Source of the DNA: Paracoccaceae bacterium
GTDB lineage: Bacteria; Pseudomonadota; Alphaproteobacteria; Rhodobacterales; Rhodobacteraceae
DNA: 62,659 nt
Direction: 5' to 3'
Assembly (NCBI GenBank): GCA_026710155.1
Contig: JAPORQ010000053.1
Coordinates: 1 to 62,659 of the forward strand
Below are positions 9,301 through 17,363 of this stretch, one piece after another (the first letter of the stretch is position 1; every line of letters starts with the position of its first letter). Under the pieces are notes generated by a model. The model was not told where the DNA came from, did no database searches, and saw only the letters and a program-made list of their open reading frames with translations. A program made the translations under genes and the position numbers.

Positions 9301-9327
9301 CATGGTGGACAGGATACACAACCATAA
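6325..9327 (+). CDS. Large gamma-type N6-adenine DNA methyltransferase, possible restriction-modification fusion
   Basis: 1000-residue protein. The central domain carries the SAM-binding motif ADFACGTGTL (355-364) and the catalytic motif NPPF (487-490), in the motif I then IV order of adenine methylases such as type I HsdM and type IIG enzymes. The N-terminus (residues 50-67) has a PD...VVVETE pattern that could be a PD-(D/E)xK-type nuclease site with an ExE variant; this is inference. A late segment has four evenly spaced cysteines (809, 814, 819, 824), suggestive of metal binding. The C-terminus is helical and could be the target-recognition part. AGGA lies upstream of the ATG. No separate restriction or specificity gene is adjacent. 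It interrupts the usual secG-pyrG order, implying horizontal acquisition. Alternatives are a solitary methylase or the methylase of a multi-gene system lost here. Confidence 0.8.
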   Translation: MPRTVEKAFNFELAKQLRLKHPRWREEPYGTDIIAAEQTGVLDGQRRKQPDIVIRHVGGQPVVVETEYFPANTVEKEAIDRLGSNIDGRAVEGTIAVRIPDALGRKSQSALGSEIRKAFFEYCLLYGDSDKINRWPEQGWLSGNLDNLAEAIESVALSVTLTKATDILQNGIDTGTYMLRSFRLERADMLPQMAEFLFQSDSQQTTRMAVAIITNAFVFQAAIAGNHNIPSPESLLGQNSGSLKLVVSMCWQKIMETNYWPIFNISNELMRPVPGPVARPFLEYMIKLAGDLTDLGTASMHDLSGQMFQRLISDRKFLATFYTLPSSATMLANLATSRLSIDWTNQEDIKKLRIADFACGTGTLISAAQHAVSVRFRRTGGDDRVLHKAMMEQILVATDIMPAATHLTASTLSSAHPNVCFDETNIFTLPYGADTGEVRIGALDLIDDKKVRNLFGTSAARRPGGRSERVEQTAVIEHESCDLVIMNPPFTNPTNHESTEVPVPSFAGFGTSEDEQKAMSDRLKHIRESLKRRREREGAYDYWPEPAGHGNAGLASNFMDIAHAKLRPGGCLALVVPASFSQGAATKNARKMLEDFYDDVIIVAIATDGKTDRAFSSDTGMGEILLLGTRRERKRQTGEEGTEGRNVLSINLRGRPSTQLEGSLLAEAIENIRLGKRISGNITLGDNLIPAGSFRFAPFNVAFRSAGIRECGLIDALVNLTDGKVVHPQTNASFKVPITHLGNLGDTGKGSRDINGANGRGPFDVVAVMQGEYPTYPILWAHHAGQDDGDRERCLVVEPDRKGMIRTDCNVTECKGTNCEVVNCNTAKAQLLWNNYVSRLHFNLNFRINSQSLTACLTERPAIGGEAWPNFLVKQPEWELPILLWANTTLGLMLFWWYGTRQQEGRSRLSLSRHHELLSLDARTLRDQQFTQAENIFERFRERPFLPANEAWRDEVRKELDSAVLIELLELDPSILEGIEILREQWCREPSVHGGQDTQP

Positions 9328-9686
9328 ACACACAGGAAAATGTCCATATATATTGAAAAGCTGGAAATTAATCTGGGCTTGACAACAAAATGGATTTGAA
9401 AAAAAGACAGTACCTTATTTGTGATCTTTAGGGAGTTTATCCATAAAAGTGATATTCAAGAAAGTAATAAAATACGTATTGCAGTAGTCCGAAATTACAT
9501 TTGATTATTCCCCCTAATCCCAGATTATTTGGGAAAAGTCAAAGCTTTTCTTGGTCCAATTCCCCAAGAAAAAATAAATCGTTCAATTTACTTGATTTTA
9601 TTTTTGTAAAATCGTTAGATAATATACCCGTGACTATTTGGGATTTATCAGGAATAGAATAATGGTTTACGGGAGAATTTCCTCAT
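9328..9686. other. Gap upstream of pyrG
   Basis: About 360 very AT-rich bases without a gene. A TTGACA hexamer lies near 9376, and an AT-rich block with TAGATAAT lies near 9616-9623. Either could be part of the pyrG promoter, but spacing to a partner box is not good enough for a firm call. Confidence 0.4.
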
Positions 9687-11339
9687 TTGACTAGATATAT
9701 ATTTATCACTGGAGGGGTGGTTTCCTCACTCGGAAAAGGATTGACCTCTGCCGCATTGGGAGCGTTGCTTCAAGCCAGGGGTTATGGTGTGAGGCTAAGA
9801 AAACTTGACCCCTATCTAAATGTGGATCCAGGCACATTGAGCCCCTTTGAACATGGTGAGGTGTTTGTTACAGATGATGGTGCCGAAACAGATCTTGACA
9901 TCGGACACTATGAAAGATTTACCGGGGTTGCGGCCAGTTCGCTTGATTCGACATCTTCAGGAAGAATTTACCAAACTGTTCTGGACAGGGAAAGACAGGG
10001 AGAGTATCTTGGTGAAACCATTCAGGTGATTCCCCATGTGACTGATGAAATAAAGCGCTTCATTTCTCAGGATTTCAAAGATACCGATTTCATGCTTTGT
10101 GAGATCGGGGGGACCGTTGGCGATATCGAGGGATTGCCCTTTTTTGAAGCCATAAGGCAGTTTGCCCAGGAAAAGGGTTCCAGAGATTGCATTTTTATTC
10201 ACGTAACTCTTATTCCCTATCTGAATGTGTGCAATGAAATAAAAACCAAGCCCACCCAGCATTCGGTCAAGGAATTGCGTTCAATCGGGATTGCCCCTGA
10301 CATACTTGTATGTCGCTCCAATCTACCGATTCCAGATAAGGAGAGAAAGAAAATTGCCCTGTTTTGCAATGTGGACCAAGATGCGGTCATTTCATCGCCG
10401 GATATGAATTCGATTTACGAGGCACCAACGCTGTATCATGAGCAGGGTTTGGATTCGGCTGTATTGAAGGCCTTTGGTATGAAGTCATTTCCCAAATCCA
10501 ATCTGAGAAAATGGTATGAAGTCAAGGAAAGAATTGACAACCCTGAAGGGAAAGTGCGTGTAGCCATCGTTGGCAAATATACAGGTCTTGATGATGCTTA
10601 CAAATCAATCAATGAAGCCTTAACCCACGGAGGAATTGCCAATCGGGTCGAGGTCGAGACCAAATGGATTCAGGCAGAAGTTTTTGAGGAAGAGGATCCA
10701 GCACCTTATTTGACGGGTTGCCATGCAATCTTGATTCCCGGAGGGTTTGGTAAAAGAGGTTCGGAGGGAAAGATCAAGGCAGCCGGTTTTGCCAGGAAAA
10801 ATCAGGTTCCCTATTTTGGTATATGCCTAGGCATGCAAATGGCGGTAATCGAACTGGTTCGTGACCTTTTGGGTATCGACAGTGCTGGATCGGAAGAATT
10901 CAGTATGGAAGAACAGGAAAATTCAAGCAGGGATTTGACTCCCGTGATCTTCTATTTGAAGAAATGGATGCACGAGGGCAAGAAAATAACCCGATCCGAA
11001 CAGGACGATAAGGGCGCCACCATGAGATTGGGCAGTTATCCTGCCAAATTGATAAAGGGAAGCATTGTTGAAAAAATCTATGGTTCGTGTGAGATTTTCG
11101 AAAGGCATCGCCACAGATACGAGGTGGACATCAAATACAAGGACAGGCTGGAATCAGAAGGGGTCCTGTTTTCAGGCATGTCACCTGATGGAAATTTGCC
11201 GGAAATCATGGAGCTTAAAAAGCATCCCTGGTTCATTGGTGTACAGTTTCACCCGGAATTGAAATCACAACCTTTCAATCCACATCCATTGTTTGCCGGT
11301 TTCATCAAAGCTGCAATCAAAAGGTCCCGATTGGTTTGA
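9687..11339 (+). CDS. pyrG: CTP synthase
   Basis: Glutamine-dependent amination of UTP to CTP in the cytosol. 550 residues, full length. The synthetase domain starts with [13 protein letters not shown] (P-loop, 7-19) and contains the conserved [10 protein letters not shown] (139-148). The C-terminal amidotransferase has Cys380 in GICLGMQ, with His522 and Glu524 in FHPEL. It starts at TTG 9687, with a GGGAGAA site about ten bases upstream; the next ATG lies well inside the conserved region. The expected neighbours kdsA and eno are absent; a YHS-domain gene follows. Confidence 0.97.
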   Translation: MTRYIFITGGVVSSLGKGLTSAALGALLQARGYGVRLRKLDPYLNVDPGTLSPFEHGEVFVTDDGAETDLDIGHYERFTGVAASSLDSTSSGRIYQTVLDRERQGEYLGETIQVIPHVTDEIKRFISQDFKDTDFMLCEIGGTVGDIEGLPFFEAIRQFAQEKGSRDCIFIHVTLIPYLNVCNEIKTKPTQHSVKELRSIGIAPDILVCRSNLPIPDKERKKIALFCNVDQDAVISSPDMNSIYEAPTLYHEQGLDSAVLKAFGMKSFPKSNLRKWYEVKERIDNPEGKVRVAIVGKYTGLDDAYKSINEALTHGGIANRVEVETKWIQAEVFEEEDPAPYLTGCHAILIPGGFGKRGSEGKIKAAGFARKNQVPYFGICLGMQMAVIELVRDLLGIDSAGSEEFSMEEQENSSRDLTPVIFYLKKWMHEGKKITRSEQDDKGATMRLGSYPAKLIKGSIVEKIYGSCEIFERHRHRYEVDIKYKDRLESEGVLFSGMSPDGNLPEIMELKKHPWFIGVQFHPELKSQPFNPHPLFAGFIKAAIKRSRLV

Positions 11340-11389
11340 CGAAAGAATTATGGTAATCTGAAATTTACAAGAATCAAGTTGGAGGAATT

Positions 11390-11833
11390 ATGCTGAGAAA
11401 TATTTTCATCTCCCTATTTATTGGGCTGGGTCTGGCAGTTGCAGGGGCCAATGCTTCCCAGCCACCAGTATATGCTGAAGATGGGGTGGCTATCAACGGC
11501 TATGACCCGGTTGCCTACTTGGAACATATAACAGCCGTTGAAGGTGAAGATGAATTTACATTTGAATGGATGGGGGCAACCTGGAAATTTTCCACTCAGG
11601 AAAATCTTGACAAATTCATTGCTTCTCCCGATGATTATGCACCCCAGTATGGAGGATATTGTGCCTACGCGGTTGCCAATGGTTATACCGCAACGACCGA
11701 CCCCGATGCGTTTACCGTGCATGAAGGGAAATTATACCTGAATTACAACCAGTGGGTATCCAGGCTTTGGCGTTTGAAAATGAACAGATTTATTGAGCAG
11801 GGTGATGAAAACTGGCCAGGAGTATTGGAATAA
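11390..11833 (+). CDS. Secreted YHS-domain protein
   Basis: 147 residues with a signal peptide (about 1-22, cleavage near ANAS/QP) followed by a YHS domain: AINGYDPVAYL, WMGATWKFSTQENLDKFIASPDDYAPQYGGYCAYAVANGY. YHS domains have conserved Tyr and Cys residues and occur in copper or other metal-related proteins, but this periplasmic group has no fixed function. GGAGG precedes the ATG. The next gene, thiN, begins at the base after its stop, so they are probably co-transcribed. Confidence 0.85.
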   Translation: MLRNIFISLFIGLGLAVAGANASQPPVYAEDGVAINGYDPVAYLEHITAVEGEDEFTFEWMGATWKFSTQENLDKFIASPDDYAPQYGGYCAYAVANGYTATTDPDAFTVHEGKLYLNYNQWVSRLWRLKMNRFIEQGDENWPGVLE

Positions 11834-12511
11834 TTGTCCATTGACCCATCACAAGTTAATTTTGAAAATGGTGTTGCATTAGTCGGAGGGGGTACGTGTA
11901 CCCCGACTGAATTCCATTCTGTAATCAAACATACCTCAAACCTTGTAGGAATTGACGGTGGTGCACAGACCATCATAGATTATGGTTTTGAACCTGACAT
12001 GATCGTCGGGGATCTTGATTCGCTTTCTGGGGAATACGCGAAAAAATACCGGCACAAGACCATTCAAATTCTTGATCAGGACAGAACCGACCTAGACAAG
12101 GCCATTGATTATGTAAATGCACCATTCCTACTGACGGTGGGTGTATTGGGAGACAGGGTTGATCATGGATTGGGGGCATGCAACATTCTCCTCAAATATC
12201 CGCGAAAAAATCTCCTGATTCTGAACAATTCCGATTTATGCTTTCTGGCCCCTCCCAAACTAAGTCTGACCCTTCCCCTTAATGAAAGAATTTCACTCTT
12301 CCCATTCAAGAAAATGAGGGGAAAATCGGTGGGGCTGAATTGGGAAATTGATGAAATTGATTTCGATCCTGCAGGGATGACAGGGATTTCAAACTATTGT
12401 ATAGACACAAATATCCATATGGAGTTCAGTACTCCGGACATGATCGTGATAATACCCAATTCAAATCTGCCAACAGTCATTGGTGAATTACAGGAAACCG
12501 CTTTCTGGTAG
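11834..12511 (+). CDS. thiN: Thiamine pyrophosphokinase
   Basis: Transfers pyrophosphate from ATP to thiamine, giving the cofactor thiamine diphosphate. 225 residues. The N-terminal nucleotide-binding segment GIDGGAQTII, DYGFEPDMIVGDLDSL and DRTDLDKAIDY are diagnostic of the TPK catalytic domain. A C-terminal beta-rich half contains GVLGDRVDH and the TGISNY-type thiamine-binding region. The TTG start immediately follows the YHS stop codon, with GGAG inside the previous gene about 12 bases upstream, indicating coupling. It is convergent with sdaA. No TPP riboswitch is visible. Confidence 0.88.
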   Translation: MSIDPSQVNFENGVALVGGGTCTPTEFHSVIKHTSNLVGIDGGAQTIIDYGFEPDMIVGDLDSLSGEYAKKYRHKTIQILDQDRTDLDKAIDYVNAPFLLTVGVLGDRVDHGLGACNILLKYPRKNLLILNNSDLCFLAPPKLSLTLPLNERISLFPFKKMRGKSVGLNWEIDEIDFDPAGMTGISNYCIDTNIHMEFSTPDMIVIIPNSNLPTVIGELQETAFW

Positions 12512-12579
12512 GTATACCAATTCAAGTCATCAGGGGCCCAAAGGCCAAGGAAAATCAATCGGAAACCAAGGTGACCATT

Positions 12580-13953
12580 TCAGCAATTGGGTACATTTAC
12601 AGCCAGTCCACCGAGGGATGTCTCCTTGTATTTTTCATTCATGTCAAGGCCGGTTTGATACATGGTTTGAATGCATGAATCGAGGGGTACGATATGTTGG
12701 CCAGTACCTCTCAAACTCAGTGATGCAGCCGAAACGGCCTTGATGGCGCCCAAACCGTTTCTTTCTATGCAAGGAACCTGAACCAAGCCCTTAATCGGAT
12801 CACAAATCATGCCCAGATGATGCTCCAGGGCAATTTCAGACGCGTTTTCCACCTGACTGGGTGTGCCGCCAAGCACGGCACATAATCCGGCTGCTGCCAT
12901 TGCAGCTGCTGATCCCACCTCTGCCTGACATCCGCATTCAGCACCCGAAATTGATGCATTTGATTTGATGATACCACCAATTGCAGCAGCTGTGAATAAG
13001 AATTCCGGTATCTTGTCGCCGGATGCATAGGGAACATGTTCCAGATAGTATTTCAGTGTCGCGGGAATAACCCCGGCGGCACCATTGGTGGGGGCAGTGA
13101 CCACCTGACCAATATTGGCGTTTTCTTCATTTACAGCCATGGCGTAAACTGAAATCCAGTCATTTATTGTATGGGGTGGAGTCTGATTGGTAAGACTTTT
13201 TTCCCTCAACAGCTGTTCATGAATCTCCCCCGCCCGTCTTTTGACTTTCAACCCGCCAGGTAATATGCCCCTTGCATTCAACCCCATTTCGATGCAATGA
13301 TTCATGACCATCCATATTTCTATGATCAGGTCGTGAACTTCTTCTGGGGACCTTAGTGCCTCCTCATTTTCCAGAACAATTTCATAAATGGATTTTTGTT
13401 TTTCTTCAGTAATTTCCAGTAATTCCTTCACCGAGGAATATTCATTGGGTACGGGTTCTTGAACCACTGAAACCGGGTTGGTCATTTCATCTTCAGTAAG
13501 GACAAACCCACCACCAATGGAATAGTATTTTTCCTCGAAAAGTGTCTTTTCATCCTTGTTCATCAGACAAATGGACAAACCGTTGGTATGTAACGGCAAT
13601 TTGGTCCTGTAATCAAAAACCAGATGAAGGCTTGGATTGAACTCAAGCCTGATTCCCTTATCCATCTTGATAAAATGATTATTGTTGATGCTGGCCAGAA
13701 TTTGTTCAGCCCGTTCCTCGTGGTAGTATTGTGGCAACATCCCTGCAAGTCCCAATATCAGTGCCCTGTCAGTAGCATGGCCTTTCCCGGTATAGGCAAG
13801 TGAACCGTGAAGGGTAGCTCGCAATCCCAGCTGATGTTTTGTGTAATTGCTTATGGAATCGCGGAATCTGTTGCCAGCGACCATAGGGCCCATGGTATGG
13901 GAACTTGATGGGCCTACACCAATTTTGAAAATATCAAAGGCACTGATATACAT
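12580..13953 (-). CDS. sdaA: L-serine ammonia-lyase, iron-sulfur type
   Basis: Single-chain L-serine dehydratase (457 residues) converting serine to pyruvate and ammonia. The N-terminal domain begins with FDIFKIGVGPSSSHTMGP, the family hallmark. The catalytic domain shows APTNGAAGVIPATLKYY, the cysteine-containing SGAECGCQAEVGSAAAMAAAG, and MICDPIKGLVQVPCIERN, which together supply ligands for the oxygen-labile 4Fe-4S cluster. Divergent from rpiA with a short shared promoter region (13954-14040). Serine is one step from the glycine produced by the sarcosine oxidase encoded elsewhere in the window. Confidence 0.95.
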   Translation of the reverse strand: MYISAFDIFKIGVGPSSSHTMGPMVAGNRFRDSISNYTKHQLGLRATLHGSLAYTGKGHATDRALILGLAGMLPQYYHEERAEQILASINNNHFIKMDKGIRLEFNPSLHLVFDYRTKLPLHTNGLSICLMNKDEKTLFEEKYYSIGGGFVLTEDEMTNPVSVVQEPVPNEYSSVKELLEITEEKQKSIYEIVLENEEALRSPEEVHDLIIEIWMVMNHCIEMGLNARGILPGGLKVKRRAGEIHEQLLREKSLTNQTPPHTINDWISVYAMAVNEENANIGQVVTAPTNGAAGVIPATLKYYLEHVPYASGDKIPEFLFTAAAIGGIIKSNASISGAECGCQAEVGSAAAMAAAGLCAVLGGTPSQVENASEIALEHHLGMICDPIKGLVQVPCIERNGLGAIKAVSAASLSLRGTGQHIVPLDSCIQTMYQTGLDMNEKYKETSLGGLAVNVPNC

Positions 13954-14040
13954 ATTATGGCCATTCCACCTACATAAGACTTTTTAAAATTGTATCTTAT
14001 TCAGTATTTTACCGTACAACTACAAATGGAGATTAATCAC

Positions 14041-14763
14041 ATGGGAATTCAAGCCAAAGATCAGGATTTATCCAGAAGTTCAGCAGCATTATATTCATTG
14101 AAATATTTTGAAAATAAAATGAAGGTTGGTTTGGGTACCGGTTCAACGGCAGAAGCACTTGTCCGGGAAATTGCGGCCAGAAACCTCCAGAATGAGCTTG
14201 ATCTTACCTTTGTTTCAACTTCAACAAGGACAACGAAATTGGCCGAATCCCTTGGCTTGAGTATTTCCGAATTGTCCGATGTTAAGTATCTTGACCTTGT
14301 GCTTGATGGTACTGACGAATTTGATTCTGAATTAAACCTGATCAAGGGGGGCGGTGGGGCCCTTCTGCAGGAGAAGATTGTTGCTTCCTCGGCTGACTCC
14401 ATGAAAGTCATTGCCAGCATATCCAAAAAAGTTGATGACTTGGGGAAGTTTCCCCTGCCGATAGAAATCATATGTTTTGGCTGGGCATCTACGCTGCAAA
14501 GGCTGGATAACCTCTTTGCTTCCTCTGGTGTCATTTTCAATTCGAAGTCAATGCGGACAGAGAATAACAAGTTTTTTGTTACCGATGAAGGTCATTTTAT
14601 TGTGGATTATTCTTTCGAGAAAATTCATGATCCCTCGGCTCTAGAGCAAGCAATAAATCAAATTGTAGGTGTAGTTGAATGTGGTCTTTTTGTTGGGTTG
14701 TGTGATCAGGCGGTTACCGGTACCAGGGATGGAATAATCGAAGTCTTTGATTGTAATGATTGA
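14041..14763 (+). CDS. rpiA: Ribose-5-phosphate isomerase A
   Basis: Interconverts ribose 5-phosphate and ribulose 5-phosphate in the pentose phosphate pathway. The family motifs MKVGLGTGSTAEALVRE, DGTDEFDSELNLIKGGGGALLQEKIVA (catalytic Asp/Glu and Lys) and FVTDEGHFIVD are intact. ATG 14041 is chosen: GGAG lies nine bases upstream and the conserved N-terminus starts there. A longer frame from TTG 13990 adds 17 unconserved residues. The product is then 240 residues, normal for RpiA. gor, its usual neighbour in Alphaproteobacteria, lies almost 4 kb downstream because of inserted DNA. Confidence 0.95.
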   Translation: MGIQAKDQDLSRSSAALYSLKYFENKMKVGLGTGSTAEALVREIAARNLQNELDLTFVSTSTRTTKLAESLGLSISELSDVKYLDLVLDGTDEFDSELNLIKGGGGALLQEKIVASSADSMKVIASISKKVDDLGKFPLPIEIICFGWASTLQRLDNLFASSGVIFNSKSMRTENNKFFVTDEGHFIVDYSFEKIHDPSALEQAINQIVGVVECGLFVGLCDQAVTGTRDGIIEVFDCND

Positions 14764-14851
14764 ATGAGATGTTTAGAGGATTATATCTATAAGTTGACAA
14801 AACGCTTTTCTTGTGTTTTTATCCAATTCGATTCAGACAAGGAATTGAAAA

Positions 14852-15629
14852 ATGACACAAGCGGCCCTTGGCAAACACTTTAGGTCAAGGCCGGCATATG
14901 TCTGGCTCACAGTCGGATTCCGCTCCGCAAGTGGGTGTTGGCAGTTTATTTGTTCGTTACTTCACTCAAAGGTGTTTCCAGCATGAAACTCCACCGCAAC
15001 CTCAAATCGGTCAAAAAGCAGCATGGTTCATGCTTCACCGCTAGCGAATCGCATGTGATGTATCGGGGCTGGAGAAGATGAAGCCTCCAGCCGAAGACGA
15101 TGAGACTTACATGGGTGGCAAGCGCAAGAACATCTACATTACGCAGTGCAGTGCTTAAAAGGGGTGCGGGATCGCAGGCAAGTCAGCCGTTGCCGGTATC
15201 AATGACCGCACGATTAAGAAGGCTGTGGAGAAATCTGTTCAAACCACCGATAATGATACCCTGCAAGGCTTCATTCGGGATAATGTGACCGAAGGGTCAG
15301 ACATCTACACGGATGAGCACCGATCCTATGTAGATATTGAGGGTTTTAATCACACAGCGCTCAGCCAAACAATATGTCGATGGTAAGGCATACATCAACG
15401 GCATTGAATCCTTCTGGTCATGTTTAAGCAGGCGCAAAAAGGCACCTATCACAAAATGTCACCGAAACACTTACAGAGATATGGTGATGAATTTGCTGGC
15501 CGCCACAATGTCCGTGAAAGAGACACCATAGAACAGATACGCCACCTTGTGGCGATGACGATCGGCAGGGCGTTACTCTACAAAGACCTTATTTCAGACA
15601 ATGGACTAGAATCAGGTGCCCGCTGCTGA
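14852..15629 (+). pseudogene. Degenerate IS1595-family (ISXO2-like) transposase
   Basis: Pieces of an IS1595-type transposase appear in order but in different frames. MTQAALGKHFR at the start is followed by an apparent deletion of the zinc-ribbon region. Then come IPLRKWVLAVYLFVTSLKGVSSMKL, QKAAWFMLHR (another frame), DDETYMGGKRKN, TDNDTLQGFIRDNVTEGSDIYTDE, and KGTYHKMSPKHLQRYGDEFAGRHNVRERDTIEQ up to TGA at 15627. At least three frame changes or stops and the deletion mean it cannot encode an active enzyme. I could not find its terminal inverted repeats. IS1595 elements make 8-bp target duplications, as does the MITE-like element 1.2 kb downstream. Confidence 0.8.
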
Positions 15630-15977
15630 TTGGGTGATTTTGCCAGTTTTCCTCGTTGGAGATTTTCGTTGCATTTTCTTGTCAACAATGTTGGCAATGA
15701 TTTCTACTTGTTTGGCCATGTACGAGTGAAAATCCCGGGTTGTCTGCTTAAGGGTTTCATTGATCTCTTTTATCAGGTCATCTTTCATGTCGGCAATTAT
15801 TTGCGTTGATACGACGATCAGCCCCTCAATGTCATCCCGAACGCTCTGCATGGACTCCTTCAAAACTTGTTGTATCGCTTTCGAAAGCAGTTCTGCACTT
15901 CCCTTGAGTTCTTGATTCTCCTTCCTTTGGGTTATACAGTTTTTTGGTTTTAGCATACAGGTGCGGGGATCCTGCAA
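15612..15977 (-). CDS. Hypothetical coiled-coil protein
   Basis: 121-residue frame, predicted almost wholly helical (ELLSKAIQQVLKESMQSVRDD, IADMKDDLIKEINETLKQ, YMAKQVEIIANIVDKKM) with a basic tail. No family recognised. Its 3' end overlaps the end of the IS1595 pseudogene by 18 bases, so the natural C-terminus may be lost. ATG codons at 15977 and 15956 have no clear ribosome site. A strong AAGGAAGGAG lies inside the frame, but no canonical start follows it. It could be a remnant. Confidence 0.4.
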   Translation of the reverse strand: MQDPRTCMLKPKNCITQRKENQELKGSAELLSKAIQQVLKESMQSVRDDIEGLIVVSTQIIADMKDDLIKEINETLKQTTRDFHSYMAKQVEIIANIVDKKMQRKSPTRKTGKITQSAAGT

Positions 15978-15998
15978 TCAAGCACTGATTTGTATTGG

Positions 15999-16688
15999 TC
16001 ATGACAGGGGCTTGGATGGGGCGTCCCATTCCGTGATGCGGGCCTTACATTCGATTCTGTCTCCGCTCTCATCTTGCAATGTCACCGACAGCCAAACCTT
16101 GTATGCAAGGGTATTACCAAGGTCCGCAGGGCGACTCTTGCGTTCAAAATACGGAATCCCGAGTGACCTTCCCTCCTCCCCCATATGCGCGAACCATCTG
16201 TCGAGAACAACCCCAGCCTGTTTGCGCGGATCCCATATATCTGTCGAGGTCCGTAAACCAGGATTATTGGGGCTGAGGCCTTCAATGTCATCAGGTTGGA
16301 CCGGAAGCCACAGCACACTGTGGAGAATTAGTTTCCGAAAATAATTGCAGGTGTCATGGGTGGCCGGCCAGTCGCCGGGATCATCGGTCGGGAGGTTATC
16401 GCTGGGGTCAAAATAAATACGCCATGAGAAATTGATCTCATCGTGATGCCAAAAGTAGATTTCATTCGGGAAGAACCAACCTTCGGGGTAGATCTCCTCC
16501 AATCGGTTTGCCACCATGCTCATGCGCTTTCCAGCCCTGTACATCCCCCAGTCAAAGAGCGTCAGTGGCTCTTTCATCAGCCAAGTGCTGATTGGGCCAG
16601 GTTCCGCCTGAGCTGGAGTACTATTGATAGCAGTTGCCAGCAACAGTGCGGACAGCAGGGAACGCAGCGTGTGGGTACATGAGGTTAT
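15999..16688 (-). CDS. Hypothetical secreted protein with apparent AUA start
   Basis: A frame of 229 residues if read from ATA 16688. The N-terminus then gives a convincing signal peptide (THTLRSLLSALLLATA, cleavage near PAQA/E) before a Trp-rich, hydrophilic mature domain (YPEGWFFPNEIYFWHHDEINF, DPGDWPATHDTCNYF, WDPRKQAGVVLDRWFAHMGEEGRS). The first conventional start is TTG 16643, which would cut away half of the signal peptide. An in-frame TGA lies just upstream, and AAGGAA sits eight bases before ATA 16688. I recognise no family. It may be a gene with a rare start or one that has lost its ATG. It lies in the decayed rpiA-gor island. Confidence 0.5.
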   Translation of the reverse strand: MTSCTHTLRSLLSALLLATAINSTPAQAEPGPISTWLMKEPLTLFDWGMYRAGKRMSMVANRLEEIYPEGWFFPNEIYFWHHDEINFSWRIYFDPSDNLPTDDPGDWPATHDTCNYFRKLILHSVLWLPVQPDDIEGLSPNNPGLRTSTDIWDPRKQAGVVLDRWFAHMGEEGRSLGIPYFERKSRPADLGNTLAYKVWLSVTLQDESGDRIECKARITEWDAPSKPLS

Positions 16689-16842
16689 GGGTCAGTTCCT
16701 TGCCATGGCGATAAAAACTAGTGAATAATTTAGGAATTATAACCTTGTCTATTTATAGATATAATCCCCAATGTTTACCTGTCAAATACTCTAAGGTATT
16801 TATTTGATTCCAAGCATTTTATAACAATTTTTTCCTTCAAAG

Positions 16843-17038
16843 TAAATTTTGGTGCTTATATACCTGGCTAGCCATAATCGGTTATTTCCCCTTGAACAGG
16901 GATTCCACAATCGCTTTTGCCCCTCGGTGAATTTCTTCGGCAATTGCCTTTTTTTCGTTGTTTGAAGGTGTCTCCTTCTCCCGATTTTCCACACTTTTTG
17001 GTGTTTTGGCTAGCCAGGTATATAAGCACCTAAATTTT
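16843..17038. mobile_element. MITE-like element with 23-bp inverted repeats and 8-bp target duplication
   Basis: A 180-bp unit (16851-17030) is bounded by perfect 23-bp inverted repeats at 16851-16873 and 17008-17030, each starting GGTGC when read inward. Both ends are flanked by the same 8-bp direct repeat TAAATTTT (16843-16850 and 17031-17038), as expected for a target-site duplication. The 134-bp interior is too short for a transposase. On the minus strand it encodes the end of some protein (KKAIAEEIHRGAKAIVESLF, then a stop). It looks like a non-autonomous transposon moved by an enzyme making 8-bp duplications, such as the IS1595 family. Confidence 0.85.
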
Positions 17039-17084
17039 GGTCGTTACGGCTTGATAAGATCCAGTCCAATATTTATAATTTTTA

Positions 17085-17363
17085 ATGGAGTTTACATGGC
17101 ATGAGGAAAAGGAGCATGAAGTTCTGGCCAAACGGGGATTTGAAAATGACAAACATGTATTTGATGATCGGCAGCTGGTTTTTGAACCAGCACACGTTTT
17201 GAATATGAAGAAGATTGTTTCCGTGTTTGCGGAATGATTGAAGGCCGGGTTTAAGTTGTTGTCTATAATGTCTTTGGACTAAGCAAGCCAATATATCATT
17301 ATGGCATAGAAGGCTAACGGGAGAGAGGTGAGATACTATGATTTTAATCAGAATCAAGGTTGA
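17085..17363 (+). pseudogene. brnT: Frameshifted BrnT-like toxin
   Basis: The opening MEFTWHEEKEHEVLAKRGFE resembles the start of BrnT, a RelE-fold ribonuclease toxin. Later BrnT-like pieces follow in other frames: FRVCGMIEGRV, a stop, then VVVYNVF, and finally KANGREVRYYDF, which matches the conserved RKAN.RE...YY end. At least two frame changes and two in-frame stops make it inactive. The end overlaps the start of the antitoxin-like gene at 17338, the normal brnTA arrangement. Confidence 0.6.

Noticed and set aside
11300-11840. TPP riboswitch before thiN or pyrG operon
   Set aside because: No THI-box consensus; thiN starts directly after the YHS stop.
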